A model generated the notes under the pieces. The model saw nothing but the letters and a program-made list of their open reading frames with translations, was not told the origin of the DNA and ran no database searches. Of a stretch of 64,000 bases of DNA, positions 51,636-60,375 are shown piece by piece (the stretch's first letter is position 1; every line of letters starts with the position of its first letter). The stretch is from contig JARGPH010000002.1 of assembly GCA_029213065.1 (NCBI GenBank), positions 275,161 to 339,160 of the forward strand, read 5' to 3'. Both the position numbers and the translations under genes were made by a program. This DNA comes from Verrucomicrobiales bacterium. Lineage in GTDB: Bacteria > Verrucomicrobiota > Verrucomicrobiia > Verrucomicrobiales > DEV007.

Positions 51636-53069
51636 TCACGCCATGATCGAATCAGCGTTGACGTGCTGGTGATCCTTTGGCCCCAGTCGCTCCTTCACAT
51701 CCATTGCTGACAGCATCGTGTTGTAGAGATTGATCCCTTCGGCCTTTGCGTTGAGAACCTGGCCGGTTTTGAAACGGCCCCCTGCTCCGGTCACGGCGTG
51801 GAAGACGCCTGAGAGTTCACGCTTTACGTCGTTGTGGCGCCCGTCGCCGGACTCGGTTGAAATCGTGAGCATCGAGTTTTCGAGAATGGATTTCCCGTTG
51901 GCCTCGCGGCATTCCCCGCCTTCGTGGAGACTCTTGAGGAAGTAGGCGACCTCGTTCATTTTCATGTGAGCATGAGCCCGCAACTGGTCGTTTTTACTCT
52001 TCTCGTTGAACTTGTGCCACCACTCGTGGCTGCAGCCTTTTGAACCGGAAGCCTTGAGCTGAGCGCTGTCATCGAACTGATGAATCAGTTTGCCGTTGTA
52101 GTGATAGTCACCTTTAAGGCGGATCCGTTCGCCTGCCGCGAGAAAGGTAATCGATCCGAACCGGGCTCGGTCCATTTGAATGGCGAGTGCGTAAAGATCA
52201 GCCATGAGACGCCATTCGGTTCTCAATTGATCCAGTGTGATATCGATGCCCTCACCGCCCGGATCGGCCGCGCCGCCGTGTTTCAGTTGAGACGGTGGCG
52301 GCATCGACGGTGCCCGGGGATCATCGATTTCGAGGGCAAAGGCCCGTTGCTCGTATTCGCGGATGCGATCGAGGTGATCCTTAAATTTCTCCTTTGAAAC
52401 CGCACCCAACGGAGAGTTAGGGCCGACGTAGTGCTGGTATTGGCCAACGACACTGTCGAGGACACTGCGCTTCAAATTTTCAAGGCGCTCGTCCTCCTCG
52501 CCGGTGCTCCGCATTTTCCCAAAGACCCTTTCAAAAAGATCGCGCGGTCGTTCCTGAATCGTCGCGGCAACGGTTCCGTCAGGATTGTAGCTGTGAACGT
52601 AACGACCGACCCGGCTCCGCCGGAAAAAAGTTCCTCCGACGAGGGTGGAGACCATCCCGTCAGGCAATCCCTTCGGGTAATGGGAGCGTCTCACGAGCTG
52701 ATCGATTGAGGCACCTCCTGACCTCGCCTCACCATCCGGAGGCGTTGCCGTGAAGGCTCCCGAGGCGCCGTCGAAGTGCGCGTTCATCCCTGAGCGGTCG
52801 CAGCGCACCTGATCCACTTCGCGAAGTATGAGCAGCTGATCCTTCAGCGGCGCGAGTGGCTCGAGAACGTCGGTAAAATCACCGGGTTGAACCGGAGCAG
52901 GAATCCCCAGCCCGAAAAACACGTTAAAAGCGCGAACCGGAATATCCGCGGCCGGCTTTACCGCTGCGTAGGAGATCCCCGGCAGCATCTCTTCGAGGAG
53001 CGGAAGCCCCACGGCGATTCCGCCAAGGCCCTTGAGCAGTTTTCTTCGATTGAGAGTCGGAGCGTTCAT
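51636..53069 (-). CDS. Tat-exported DUF1552 protein
   Basis: The protein has 477 residues. It starts with a Tat-like signal (TLNRRKLLKGLGGIAVGLPLLEEM), as in all DUF1552 proteins. Family features include SIDQLVRRSHY, MADLYALAIQMDRARFGSITFLAAG and the NSMLTISTESGDG stretch. These proteins are distant members of the alkaline-phosphatase superfamily and are common in PVC and myxobacteria. The function is not established. The gene is the second of a two-gene unit: the DUF1592 cytochrome gene ends nine bases before it. Confidence 0.93.
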   Translation of the reverse strand: MNAPTLNRRKLLKGLGGIAVGLPLLEEMLPGISYAAVKPAADIPVRAFNVFFGLGIPAPVQPGDFTDVLEPLAPLKDQLLILREVDQVRCDRSGMNAHFDGASGAFTATPPDGEARSGGASIDQLVRRSHYPKGLPDGMVSTLVGGTFFRRSRVGRYVHSYNPDGTVAATIQERPRDLFERVFGKMRSTGEEDERLENLKRSVLDSVVGQYQHYVGPNSPLGAVSKEKFKDHLDRIREYEQRAFALEIDDPRAPSMPPPSQLKHGGAADPGGEGIDITLDQLRTEWRLMADLYALAIQMDRARFGSITFLAAGERIRLKGDYHYNGKLIHQFDDSAQLKASGSKGCSHEWWHKFNEKSKNDQLRAHAHMKMNEVAYFLKSLHEGGECREANGKSILENSMLTISTESGDGRHNDVKRELSGVFHAVTGAGGRFKTGQVLNAKAEGINLYNTMLSAMDVKERLGPKDHQHVNADSIMA

Positions 53070-53078
53070 ATTGAATTT

Positions 53079-55634
53079 TCAGTTAGAGGAAGTGGCATCG
53101 CCGGCAAAAGCGTAGCGAATCAGGTCGCTTTGAACAATGGCGCTGATGACATCTTCGTAGCGCCCACCTGCCTCCTCTGAGGTTTTGTGAATTGCAAAAA
53201 CAGCCTCCGCATCGGCGGCATTGAGCGGTCGGCCCACCGCAAATTGAGTGAGCTTCCAGGTAAGGGTTTCTCTAACACGGTCACTCCCGGCAAGCAGGTC
53301 CATGAGCTCTCCCACGTGATCGAAAGCAACCGGTTCTGCAGCGCCCGGGAATAGAATTTCACCGTCGTCACGGAGAGCGTTTCCATAGTGATCTTTCTCC
53401 TGAAAGCTGCCGAGACCGTCGAAACGCTCCAGTCCGTAGGCGAGTGGCTCAAAGCGAACATGGCAGGCTCCGCAGCTTTTGCTGGCAACGCGTTCCATTG
53501 CGATGGTGCGCTGGGTCTTCCCCGGTTCACTCGGAACTGGAACGGTGCTGACGCAGGGTGGCGGATCTTTGATGACGCCCCGGAGGAGATCATTGAGAAC
53601 AAAGAGCCCGCGGGTCACCATTGAAGCTTCATCGCCCCCGATCGTGAGAACACTGCCCTGGGTGAGAATTCCCCCGCGCGTCGGCTCTTTCGACAAATCG
53701 ACTCGCTGGAGCTTTTCTCCGGCAGGCGCAGGAAGGCCGTAGTGTTCTGCGAGAGCGGGCGTGAGAAAAGTAAAGGGTGCATTCAGGAGCGAACTGAGCG
53801 GCAGCTTTTCTTTCCAGATGACTTCGCGATAAAAGGCGAGCGTTTCCGATCTCATTTGAGCAGCGAGAGCGGGATCCCAGTCCGGGTAGTGCTTTTTACC
53901 GGGCTGGAGGTGAAGAAGCCGGTCGAGGTGGAGCCAGTCCGAAGCAAAATCGAGCGACCTTTCGATCGCCCTGGGATCTTTCAACATGCGGGCGGCCTGC
54001 CCTTCGATTTGGCCGGGGTAATTGAGGCTCCCGTTGCCGGCGAGCTTGAGGAGTTCGCTGTCCGGAGCGGTGCCCCAGATCACGTAGCTGAGGCGTGAGG
54101 CCATCTCGTAGTCATCGAGGAGCCTGCTGCCTTTCGCGGGAGTTCTTTCGAGCCGGTAGATGAAACGGGGAGATTGCAGCATCGTTTCAACGACAAAGCG
54201 GACCGCCTCATCGAAATTTCCCCCGGCAGAGGCAACCGAAGTGGAAACGCCACGATAGAGAGCCGTCTCTTCACCCGTGAGCGGCCCGCGCAGGATCTGG
54301 ATACCCGTGGCCTCGATGAGAGCGATCATGGTTTTGTCAGTGAGATCGCGCTTGTTGGTGAAACGTTTAGCGAGGGCAGCGGCATCAATTTTCCCGGCAA
54401 CGAAGCCGGCCAGCTTTGAGAACCCCTCGATATGTTCGAGATCAACGGTGAGGTTGTAAGCGGTATTGGAAAACCCGTCCGCCCTTACATCGCGCGGGAG
54501 CCATTCCCGGGCCTGTGATTCGACGTCGACGCCGAAAACGTCTCGAATCGTGCGGACATATTCCGTCACCGTGAGACGCTGGGCGCGGGTCGGGCTGATC
54601 TCGGGTGGGCGGGAATAGATCGCCGGATCAACGAAATCGATCGTCCAGGCGGCGCCGCCATTGAGCCAGTCTTTGAGAATTTTCTTCTCGTCGCTGCTCA
54701 GCGGATCCCGGTCCTTCGGCATATCGTCGTGCTCGACCGATTCCCATAAAAGACTCTCAGCCGCTTTTCCCGCTACGATGATGCTCTCTTCCGAATGTGA
54801 CTTGAGGCGTTTCGAGAGATCCAGATCACCCTTCCCGCTCGCCGAGTCGTGGCACTCAAGACAATGTTTCGTCAGGATCGTCGTGACCTTGGTTTCGAAG
54901 AGGATTTCGTTGGGATTCTTAGCGGGCCCGGTTTCTTCCTTCGGCTTTCCCGGAAGCGCGGCCCCCGGTCCGGATGCGTGGAGCTTTTGAATTTCTGAGG
55001 GGCTCAACGCGGAATCGAGAACACGGACCGAGTAGACGTCGCCTTTCCAAGGGCGTCCTCCGCCGTTCTCATCACCGAGGAGGAGGTTGAAATCCGGATT
55101 CCAGTTTGAGAAGTCCCCTTCGATTCGCTTTTTCGCGACTTCCCGACCGTCCAGATAGATGCGGGCGTCTCCGTTGCGCTGCCTCGTAAAGACGAGATGG
55201 GTCCGTTCGGTCTTGAGCGCGTTTTTCGGCGATGCCATTGCGGGGAGCCCGTTACTGCTCGTCTTCGTGGTTCGCAGTCTCATCTCGATGTGACCGGCTT
55301 CCTGTCCGACCGTGAAATTCCGCTCAGAGGTGGTTTTGGAGAAGGTGAAAAGCCGTGCAGGCCCCTTCTGACTGAGGTTGCCCGGTTTAAACCAGAGTTC
55401 GAAGGACAGCTCATTTGAGGCTCGAACTTTTTTGATGAGATCCTTTTTGTCTGCGCTGATCACAAGATGCCCCCCATTGAGAGAAAGAGCCTCTTTGTCC
55501 ACCTTGGCACTTCCCTTGAGGGACGAGCGAGGGGGCTGTCCATCGTTGAAATCAGTGAACAGGACCGAATCCTGAGCGATCGCGAGATTCGAGATAGACG
55601 CCAGGAGAATTGAAAGAATGGAGGCCCTCAGCAT
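53079..55634 (-). CDS. Secreted DUF1592-type multi-domain c-type cytochrome with N-terminal LamG domain
   Basis: The protein has 851 residues. A signal peptide (about 1-20) is followed by a LamG/concanavalin-like domain (about 25-225; SFELWFKPGNL, ARIYLDGREVAKK). A PSCyt1 haem motif CLECH is at 258-262. Then come the standard DUF1587, DUF1595, DUF1592, DUF1588 and DUF1585 domains in order (about 345-840), with a second CxxCH (CGACH, in the DUF1588 region). It is therefore a dihaem periplasmic protein. The DUF1552 protein is its usual partner, nine bases downstream. The pair probably oxidises an extracellular organic substrate, but this has not been shown. Confidence 0.92.
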   Translation of the reverse strand: MLRASILSILLASISNLAIAQDSVLFTDFNDGQPPRSSLKGSAKVDKEALSLNGGHLVISADKKDLIKKVRASNELSFELWFKPGNLSQKGPARLFTFSKTTSERNFTVGQEAGHIEMRLRTTKTSSNGLPAMASPKNALKTERTHLVFTRQRNGDARIYLDGREVAKKRIEGDFSNWNPDFNLLLGDENGGGRPWKGDVYSVRVLDSALSPSEIQKLHASGPGAALPGKPKEETGPAKNPNEILFETKVTTILTKHCLECHDSASGKGDLDLSKRLKSHSEESIIVAGKAAESLLWESVEHDDMPKDRDPLSSDEKKILKDWLNGGAAWTIDFVDPAIYSRPPEISPTRAQRLTVTEYVRTIRDVFGVDVESQAREWLPRDVRADGFSNTAYNLTVDLEHIEGFSKLAGFVAGKIDAAALAKRFTNKRDLTDKTMIALIEATGIQILRGPLTGEETALYRGVSTSVASAGGNFDEAVRFVVETMLQSPRFIYRLERTPAKGSRLLDDYEMASRLSYVIWGTAPDSELLKLAGNGSLNYPGQIEGQAARMLKDPRAIERSLDFASDWLHLDRLLHLQPGKKHYPDWDPALAAQMRSETLAFYREVIWKEKLPLSSLLNAPFTFLTPALAEHYGLPAPAGEKLQRVDLSKEPTRGGILTQGSVLTIGGDEASMVTRGLFVLNDLLRGVIKDPPPCVSTVPVPSEPGKTQRTIAMERVASKSCGACHVRFEPLAYGLERFDGLGSFQEKDHYGNALRDDGEILFPGAAEPVAFDHVGELMDLLAGSDRVRETLTWKLTQFAVGRPLNAADAEAVFAIHKTSEEAGGRYEDVISAIVQSDLIRYAFAGDATSSN

Positions 55635-55760
55635 GCATCGCAGAATAGAACAATTTTGCGGAGGCGTGTCACGCTCAAACAGGGGCGTCTCGCACCGGAT
55701 TCATGGATAGTTGGCAATTACCGGACTTGGCATTCCGGCCAGAATCTGCTTCAGTCAGGC

Positions 55761-57320
55761 ATGATTCGTTCCCACGGTTTTCTTTCTATTCTCTGCCTGT
55801 TTTTCGTAAGCCTCGGCTTTTCTCAGGATGACAGTGAGAAGGCTGAGGCAGAACCCCTTTCACCCGGGGAGGCAGCGAAACAGGCCGAGCTTTTGAAACT
55901 TCCCAATCTCGTTCTCATCATCGCCGATGACCTCGCCTGGGATGATTCGTCTCCCTACGGACACAACTCGATTCTTACACCGAATTTACAGCGCATGGCC
56001 GATGAGGGAATGCGTTTTGACAACGCCTTCACGACGACTTCGTCCTGCAGCCCGAGTCGTGCCAGCATCATCACGGGGCGTTACCCGCATCAGACCAATG
56101 CGGAGGAGCTTCACTTTCCGGTTCCGGCCGATCAGACAACCTTTGTCGAGAAACTGCGGGAAAAGGGCTACTGGACTGCCGCAGCGGGCAAATGGCATCT
56201 TGGTGACGAGATTCGGGATCGCTTCGACGAGATTCGGGAAGTCGACACATCCGGCTTTCAACTGCCAAGCGGCGATACGACCGGAAAGTTCAGTGAAACC
56301 CTCGAGGGTGAAGCGCAAAGCGGTTGCGTCGATTGGGTTCCGATGATGCGCGATCGCCCCGCCGGAAAGCCCTTCTTTCTCTGGCTCGCGGCGCTTGATC
56401 CTCACCGTCCCTACCACTCAGGCATCATCCCCGAGCCGTCCCGCCCCGATGAGATCAAGGTTCCCCCCTATCACCCTGACACACCGGCGGTGCGCGCTGA
56501 CTACCAGCTTTACTATGACGAAGTGACCCGCCTCGATAAGTATGTCGGTCTCGTCATGGATGAACTCGACGCTCAGGGCGTCGCCGACAACACGATGATC
56601 CTTTTCATCAGTGACAACGGAAGGCCATTCCCCCGCGACAAAACGACCGTCTACGACAGTGGGATCAAAACCCCTTGGCTCGTCCGCTGGCCCGCTGCGG
56701 TGCAACCCGGCACCTCGACCGATAAGATCGTGAGCACGGTCGACATCGCCAAGACCTTCATGAAGCTCGGTGGAATCACCAACATGGGGCAAACCTTCGA
56801 GGGCGTCGATTTTTCCCCGCTCCTCACAAACCCTGACAAACCGATCCGCGAGTATGTCTACGCTGAGAAAAACTGGCACGATTACGAGGATCATGTCCGC
56901 GCGGTTCGAAATCAGCGATACAAGTATATCCGCAACTACTACAACGATTTGCCGCAAACGCCCTCAGCGGACGGACTGCGAAGCGCCACCTTTGTCGAGC
57001 TCGTAAGACTCCGCGAGAAAGGCGAACTCACTCCGGCTCAGGAAGCCTGTTTCATCGCTCCGCGACCTGAGGAGGAGCTTTACGATACGAAGCTGGATCC
57101 TTACGAGCTCAACAATCTCGTTGCTGATGAACGCAACGCACCTCTCCTTCGGGCGATGCGGGCGGCATTGACGGATTGGGAAAAGCGGACCAAAGATTCC
57201 GCTCCCGAACTTCGCACTGCTGATGAGTTCGATCGCGTCAGTGGATTGCCAACCCCGGCACGTGTCCGGCCCCGCTTGTCAAAAGCCGAGATGGTGGAAA
57301 AAGGACTCGTAGCCCCCTGA
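55761..57320 (+). CDS. Secreted sulfatase
   Basis: The protein has 519 residues. A signal peptide (about 1-21, SLGFSQ) is followed by an acidic linker of about 25 residues before the domain. Metal-ligand residues are in LIIADDLAWDD (D56, D57), the catalytic cysteine is C96 in SCSPSRASIITGRYPHQ, and AGKWHLGDE and FISDNGRPFPRD follow. It is longer at the C-terminus than the other sulfatases in the window. The start at 55761 puts the signal peptide first, while the frame is open from 55656. It leads a likely operon with DUF6807, DUF58 and DUF4381 genes (gaps of 11, 5 and 10 bp). Confidence 0.9.
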   Translation: MIRSHGFLSILCLFFVSLGFSQDDSEKAEAEPLSPGEAAKQAELLKLPNLVLIIADDLAWDDSSPYGHNSILTPNLQRMADEGMRFDNAFTTTSSCSPSRASIITGRYPHQTNAEELHFPVPADQTTFVEKLREKGYWTAAAGKWHLGDEIRDRFDEIREVDTSGFQLPSGDTTGKFSETLEGEAQSGCVDWVPMMRDRPAGKPFFLWLAALDPHRPYHSGIIPEPSRPDEIKVPPYHPDTPAVRADYQLYYDEVTRLDKYVGLVMDELDAQGVADNTMILFISDNGRPFPRDKTTVYDSGIKTPWLVRWPAAVQPGTSTDKIVSTVDIAKTFMKLGGITNMGQTFEGVDFSPLLTNPDKPIREYVYAEKNWHDYEDHVRAVRNQRYKYIRNYYNDLPQTPSADGLRSATFVELVRLREKGELTPAQEACFIAPRPEEELYDTKLDPYELNNLVADERNAPLLRAMRAALTDWEKRTKDSAPELRTADEFDRVSGLPTPARVRPRLSKAEMVEKGLVAP

Positions 57321-57331
57321 TTACCAATTAT

Positions 57332-58303
57332 ATGAAAATATTTTTATCACTCAGTCTAGTCCTCCTCGGATCATGCCTTGTCCCTCAAAATGCGTCGGCT
57401 GAATACACCTGGGAAAAAGTGGAAGGTAAGCACCTCGACCTTCTTTACAAAACCCGGTTGGTTGCCCGTTACATGTTCGAGCCGATCGATGAATCCTCGA
57501 AGGAGCGCCGTGACGAGACCTACAAGCCCTATTGCCACATCTACAAGTGGAACAGCAAAGATCACTTCATCACCAAGGGAGCCGGCGGGAAATTCCCGCA
57601 TCATCGCGGCATCTACTATGGCTTTTCGAAGATCAGTTACACCGATGCTGAAGGTAAGAAGCACAGCAATGTCGACACCTGGCATTGCCGCATGGCGCAT
57701 CAGATCCACCGCGAGTTTTCCGCAATGGAGACGGACGATGAGTCAGCGAGTTTCACCTCGGTGATCGACTGGATTGGCAATGATGGCAAAGCTTTCGCAT
57801 CCGAAGCGAGAACGATGCGTTTTTCGGTAGTGGATAATGACGTCGTCGTCGATTTTAATTCGGTCCTCACCCCCCTCGTTCCCACAATGAGGGTCGACGG
57901 AGATCCGCAGCATGCAGGGTTTCAGTTTCGGGCGAGCAATGAAGTTTCTGAGCTGGGCACCAAATCCACCTATTACCTGCGCCCCGAGTCCGGAAAGGGC
58001 AATCCGGGAACGACGATCAACTGGTCCGCTAAAAACGATACGGAAGCGACTCGCGATCTTCCCTGGAAAGGGATGTGTTTCACTGTGGAGAACAAGCAAT
58101 ACACCGTGGCCTATCTCGACAGTCCCGAAAATCCGAAGCCGGCCCGCTACAGTGAACGGGACTACGGCCGGTTCGGGAGCTATTTTGCGACGGACGTTTC
58201 CAAAGAAAAGCCACTTGAAGTCAACTACCGCCTCGTGATACGTGAAGGAGAAATGGAGCCGGAGGAAATCGCCGCTCTCAGCGAAGCCTTCACGAAAGAA
58301 TAG
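57332..58303 (+). CDS. Secreted DUF6807 (PmoA-like) protein
   Basis: The protein has 323 residues. A signal peptide (about 1-23, PQNASA) precedes a single beta-rich domain with the family hallmark HHRGIYYGFSKI near 90 and the HIYKWNSKDHF stretch. Later features are DPQHAGFQFRASNEVSE and YSERDYGRFGSYF. DUF6807 is called PmoA in some databases although it is unrelated to methane monooxygenase. It occurs in PVC and Bacteroidetes genomes beside sulfatases and oxidoreductases. The function is unknown. The next gene, DUF58, begins five bases after its stop. Confidence 0.85.
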   Translation: MKIFLSLSLVLLGSCLVPQNASAEYTWEKVEGKHLDLLYKTRLVARYMFEPIDESSKERRDETYKPYCHIYKWNSKDHFITKGAGGKFPHHRGIYYGFSKISYTDAEGKKHSNVDTWHCRMAHQIHREFSAMETDDESASFTSVIDWIGNDGKAFASEARTMRFSVVDNDVVVDFNSVLTPLVPTMRVDGDPQHAGFQFRASNEVSELGTKSTYYLRPESGKGNPGTTINWSAKNDTEATRDLPWKGMCFTVENKQYTVAYLDSPENPKPARYSERDYGRFGSYFATDVSKEKPLEVNYRLVIREGEMEPEEIAALSEAFTKE

Positions 58304-58308
58304 TCTTC

Positions 58309-59244
58309 ATGCCCATCCGCAAGTCAGCAAAGCCGGTCGAACCGGTCGGCGACCAGAGTCGTCTCGAAGTGAGCGAAATCCTCAAGAAGGTTCGCAAGAT
58401 CGAGCTGCGAACCCGTGGACTTGTCAGGGAGAGCTTCGGCGGTGAATACCACAGTTGTTTCAAAGGCGAGGGAATCGATTTCGAAGACTTCCGGGAGTAT
58501 CAACCCGGCGACGAAGTCCGCGCGATCGACTGGAATGTGACCGCCCGGATGGGACACCCCTTCGTGAAGAAATTCACCGAGGAACGGGAGCTGACCGTCT
58601 TTGTCTGCGTCGACATCAGCGCCTCTGGACAATACGGCAGCCACCACCTCAGTAAGCGTGAGATGATGGCTGAGGTCGCGGCGCTTCTCACCTTCAGCGC
58701 CCTGCAGAACAAGGACAAAGTCGGCTTGATTCTTTTCACCGACGAGGTCGAGCTCTACCTCCCGCCCCGCAAGGGAACAGGCCACGCCCTGCGGCTCATT
58801 CGCGAGATTCTCCACTTTGAACCCGAGGGGCATGGCACTTCGTTGAAACCACCCATCGAGATCTTGAAAAATGCGGTGAGAAGGCGCTCTCTCGTTTTCA
58901 TGCTTTCAGATTTTCTCTTCGAAGAGGATCTGGGGAATGATCTTCGCATCATCAATCGCAAACACGACCTCGTTGCGATTCAGGTGAGCGATCCGGCTGA
59001 ACTCGCGCTGCCCGCTGTCGGACATGTCCGCCTCGAAGACCCCGAAACAGGGAGACAGATCGAAGTGAATACCGGCAACGCCAAGCTGCGGGCCGCCTAC
59101 AACGCGGAAGCGAAACGCTGGCAGGAAGCGATTGATCAGGATTTCAAACGACTTTCGATTGATAAGATCGCGCTCCGCACCGACGAGGAGTATCTCCCCG
59201 CTCTCCACGGTTTCTTCAAACGCCGCGATCGTTCGGGTGTCTAG
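58309..59244 (+). CDS. DUF58 domain protein (Bat/MoxR-associated)
   Basis: The protein has 311 residues and no membrane helix. DUF58 signatures are clear: FKGEGIDFEDFREYQPGDEVRAIDW near 50-74, RMGHPFVKKFTEERE and a vWA-like DISASGQYG. Members are encoded between MoxR ATPases and Bat genes. Here the gene sits in an operon with a sulfatase and a DUF6807 gene, and about 11 kb after the Bat cluster. The membrane-associated partner DUF4381 follows ten bases later. A signalling link to the Bat complex is inferred. Confidence 0.9.
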   Translation: MPIRKSAKPVEPVGDQSRLEVSEILKKVRKIELRTRGLVRESFGGEYHSCFKGEGIDFEDFREYQPGDEVRAIDWNVTARMGHPFVKKFTEERELTVFVCVDISASGQYGSHHLSKREMMAEVAALLTFSALQNKDKVGLILFTDEVELYLPPRKGTGHALRLIREILHFEPEGHGTSLKPPIEILKNAVRRRSLVFMLSDFLFEEDLGNDLRIINRKHDLVAIQVSDPAELALPAVGHVRLEDPETGRQIEVNTGNAKLRAAYNAEAKRWQEAIDQDFKRLSIDKIALRTDEEYLPALHGFFKRRDRSGV

Positions 59245-59254
59245 ATTCATAGCG

Positions 59255-59794
59255 ATGACTTTTCTTCTGGGACAACAAACACCCGCTGCGGACGAGCTTT
59301 ACGATATTGTCGTGTTAGAGCCGATTCCTCCGATATGGCCTCAGGTTTTCTGGGCCGTTCTCGGAATACTGTTGCTGGCCGGCATCTGCGTGGCGATCTG
59401 GTATTTCCTCAAAAGAAAAAACGGGAACTCCGAAGCATCTGCTCTCTCAAAGGTAAAAAGCCGCTTCGTCGAAATCGAGAGAGGGCGGGGCGATCTCGAC
59501 GCGAATCAGTTCAGCCTTGCCATTTCCGACGCGCTGAAAAATTATCTGAGTGAAAAATTCAGTGACCCGCTCCGCTACGAAACCTCTCAGGAGTATCTCA
59601 AGCGGACCTCCCAACTGCAAAACAATCTGCCGGAACCGGCCCGGCCTTTGCTGGCGAATTTTCTAAGAGAAAGCGAGGAAGTTAAGTTTGGTCACACCGC
59701 GGATGCCGATTCCAAACTCCTTCCGCTCCTGAAGAGAGCCGATGAGATTGTGAACGCGTGCGAAAAGGTGGAAGTGGAAAAGAAGGGGGCCTGA
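59255..59794 (+). CDS. DUF4381-like membrane protein
   Basis: The protein has 179 residues. A short leader containing DIVVLEPIPP precedes one membrane helix (about 27-48, VFWAVLGILLLAGICVAIWYF), then a cytosolic helical domain with the ALKNYLSEKF and YETSQEYLKRT stretch. The family usually follows DUF58 and precedes batA. The start at 59255 was chosen because it begins ten bases after the DUF58 stop and gives a compact leader. It shares the operon with DUF58. No Bat gene follows here. Confidence 0.8.
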   Translation: MTFLLGQQTPAADELYDIVVLEPIPPIWPQVFWAVLGILLLAGICVAIWYFLKRKNGNSEASALSKVKSRFVEIERGRGDLDANQFSLAISDALKNYLSEKFSDPLRYETSQEYLKRTSQLQNNLPEPARPLLANFLRESEEVKFGHTADADSKLLPLLKRADEIVNACEKVEVEKKGA

Positions 59795-59864
59795 GCGCCA
59801 TTGTCCCGTCTCATTTTGCAGTTGATGCGGGGCGTGAAATGCGTTTCTTTTCGCGGAGCCCCTG

Positions 59865-60311
59865 ATGATTACCATTTACCGAATACTCCCCGTTCTGGCC
59901 GCACTTTCGCTTTGCAGTTGCATGACTTTCGAGCAGGAATGGTCACAGGCAGTGAGCGCCTACCAGTCGGGTAAAACAGCTTCCCCCGAAGGGCCCTGGA
60001 TCGGCGATTGGACCACGGTGACGAACGGACATGAGGGCGACCTTCGAGCGATCGTTTCCAAGTCGAAGTCAAAACCCGATGAGTATGAGTTCCGCTACCA
60101 CGCGACCTGGAAGAAGATTCTCTCCGGCTCCTACAAAGTCTCCTTCCCTGTGAGAAAACGCGGCTCGAGCTATCTGGTCGACGGAGGAAAAGACCTAGGT
60201 CTCTTTGGCGACTTCGGGCACAAGGCCACAATCACCGGGAATACATTCAAGGCAACCTACTCAAACGACCGCGAGGAACTCGGAGAATTCCGTATGACCC
60301 GCCCCGAGTGA
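59865..60311 (+). CDS. Putative lipoprotein, beta-barrel-like
   Basis: The protein has 148 residues. The N-terminus is a lipoprotein signal ending LCSC (cysteine near residue 19). The mature domain (about 45-148) is beta-rich: GPWIGDWTTVTNG near 47, YEFRYHATWKKILSGSYKVSF, and ATITGNTFKATYSND. It resembles small conserved lipoproteins of PVC bacteria, but I cannot assign a family. The preceding gene is the DUF4381 gene (70-bp gap), and the following one is hrpB. Confidence 0.7.
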   Translation: MITIYRILPVLAALSLCSCMTFEQEWSQAVSAYQSGKTASPEGPWIGDWTTVTNGHEGDLRAIVSKSKSKPDEYEFRYHATWKKILSGSYKVSFPVRKRGSSYLVDGGKDLGLFGDFGHKATITGNTFKATYSNDREELGEFRMTRPE

Positions 60312-60375
60312 AGGTCTCTCCTTTCCCCCTTTCTATTTGTTTCAGCGGCCCCGGCGTTGAGCGACACCTCTTCTG

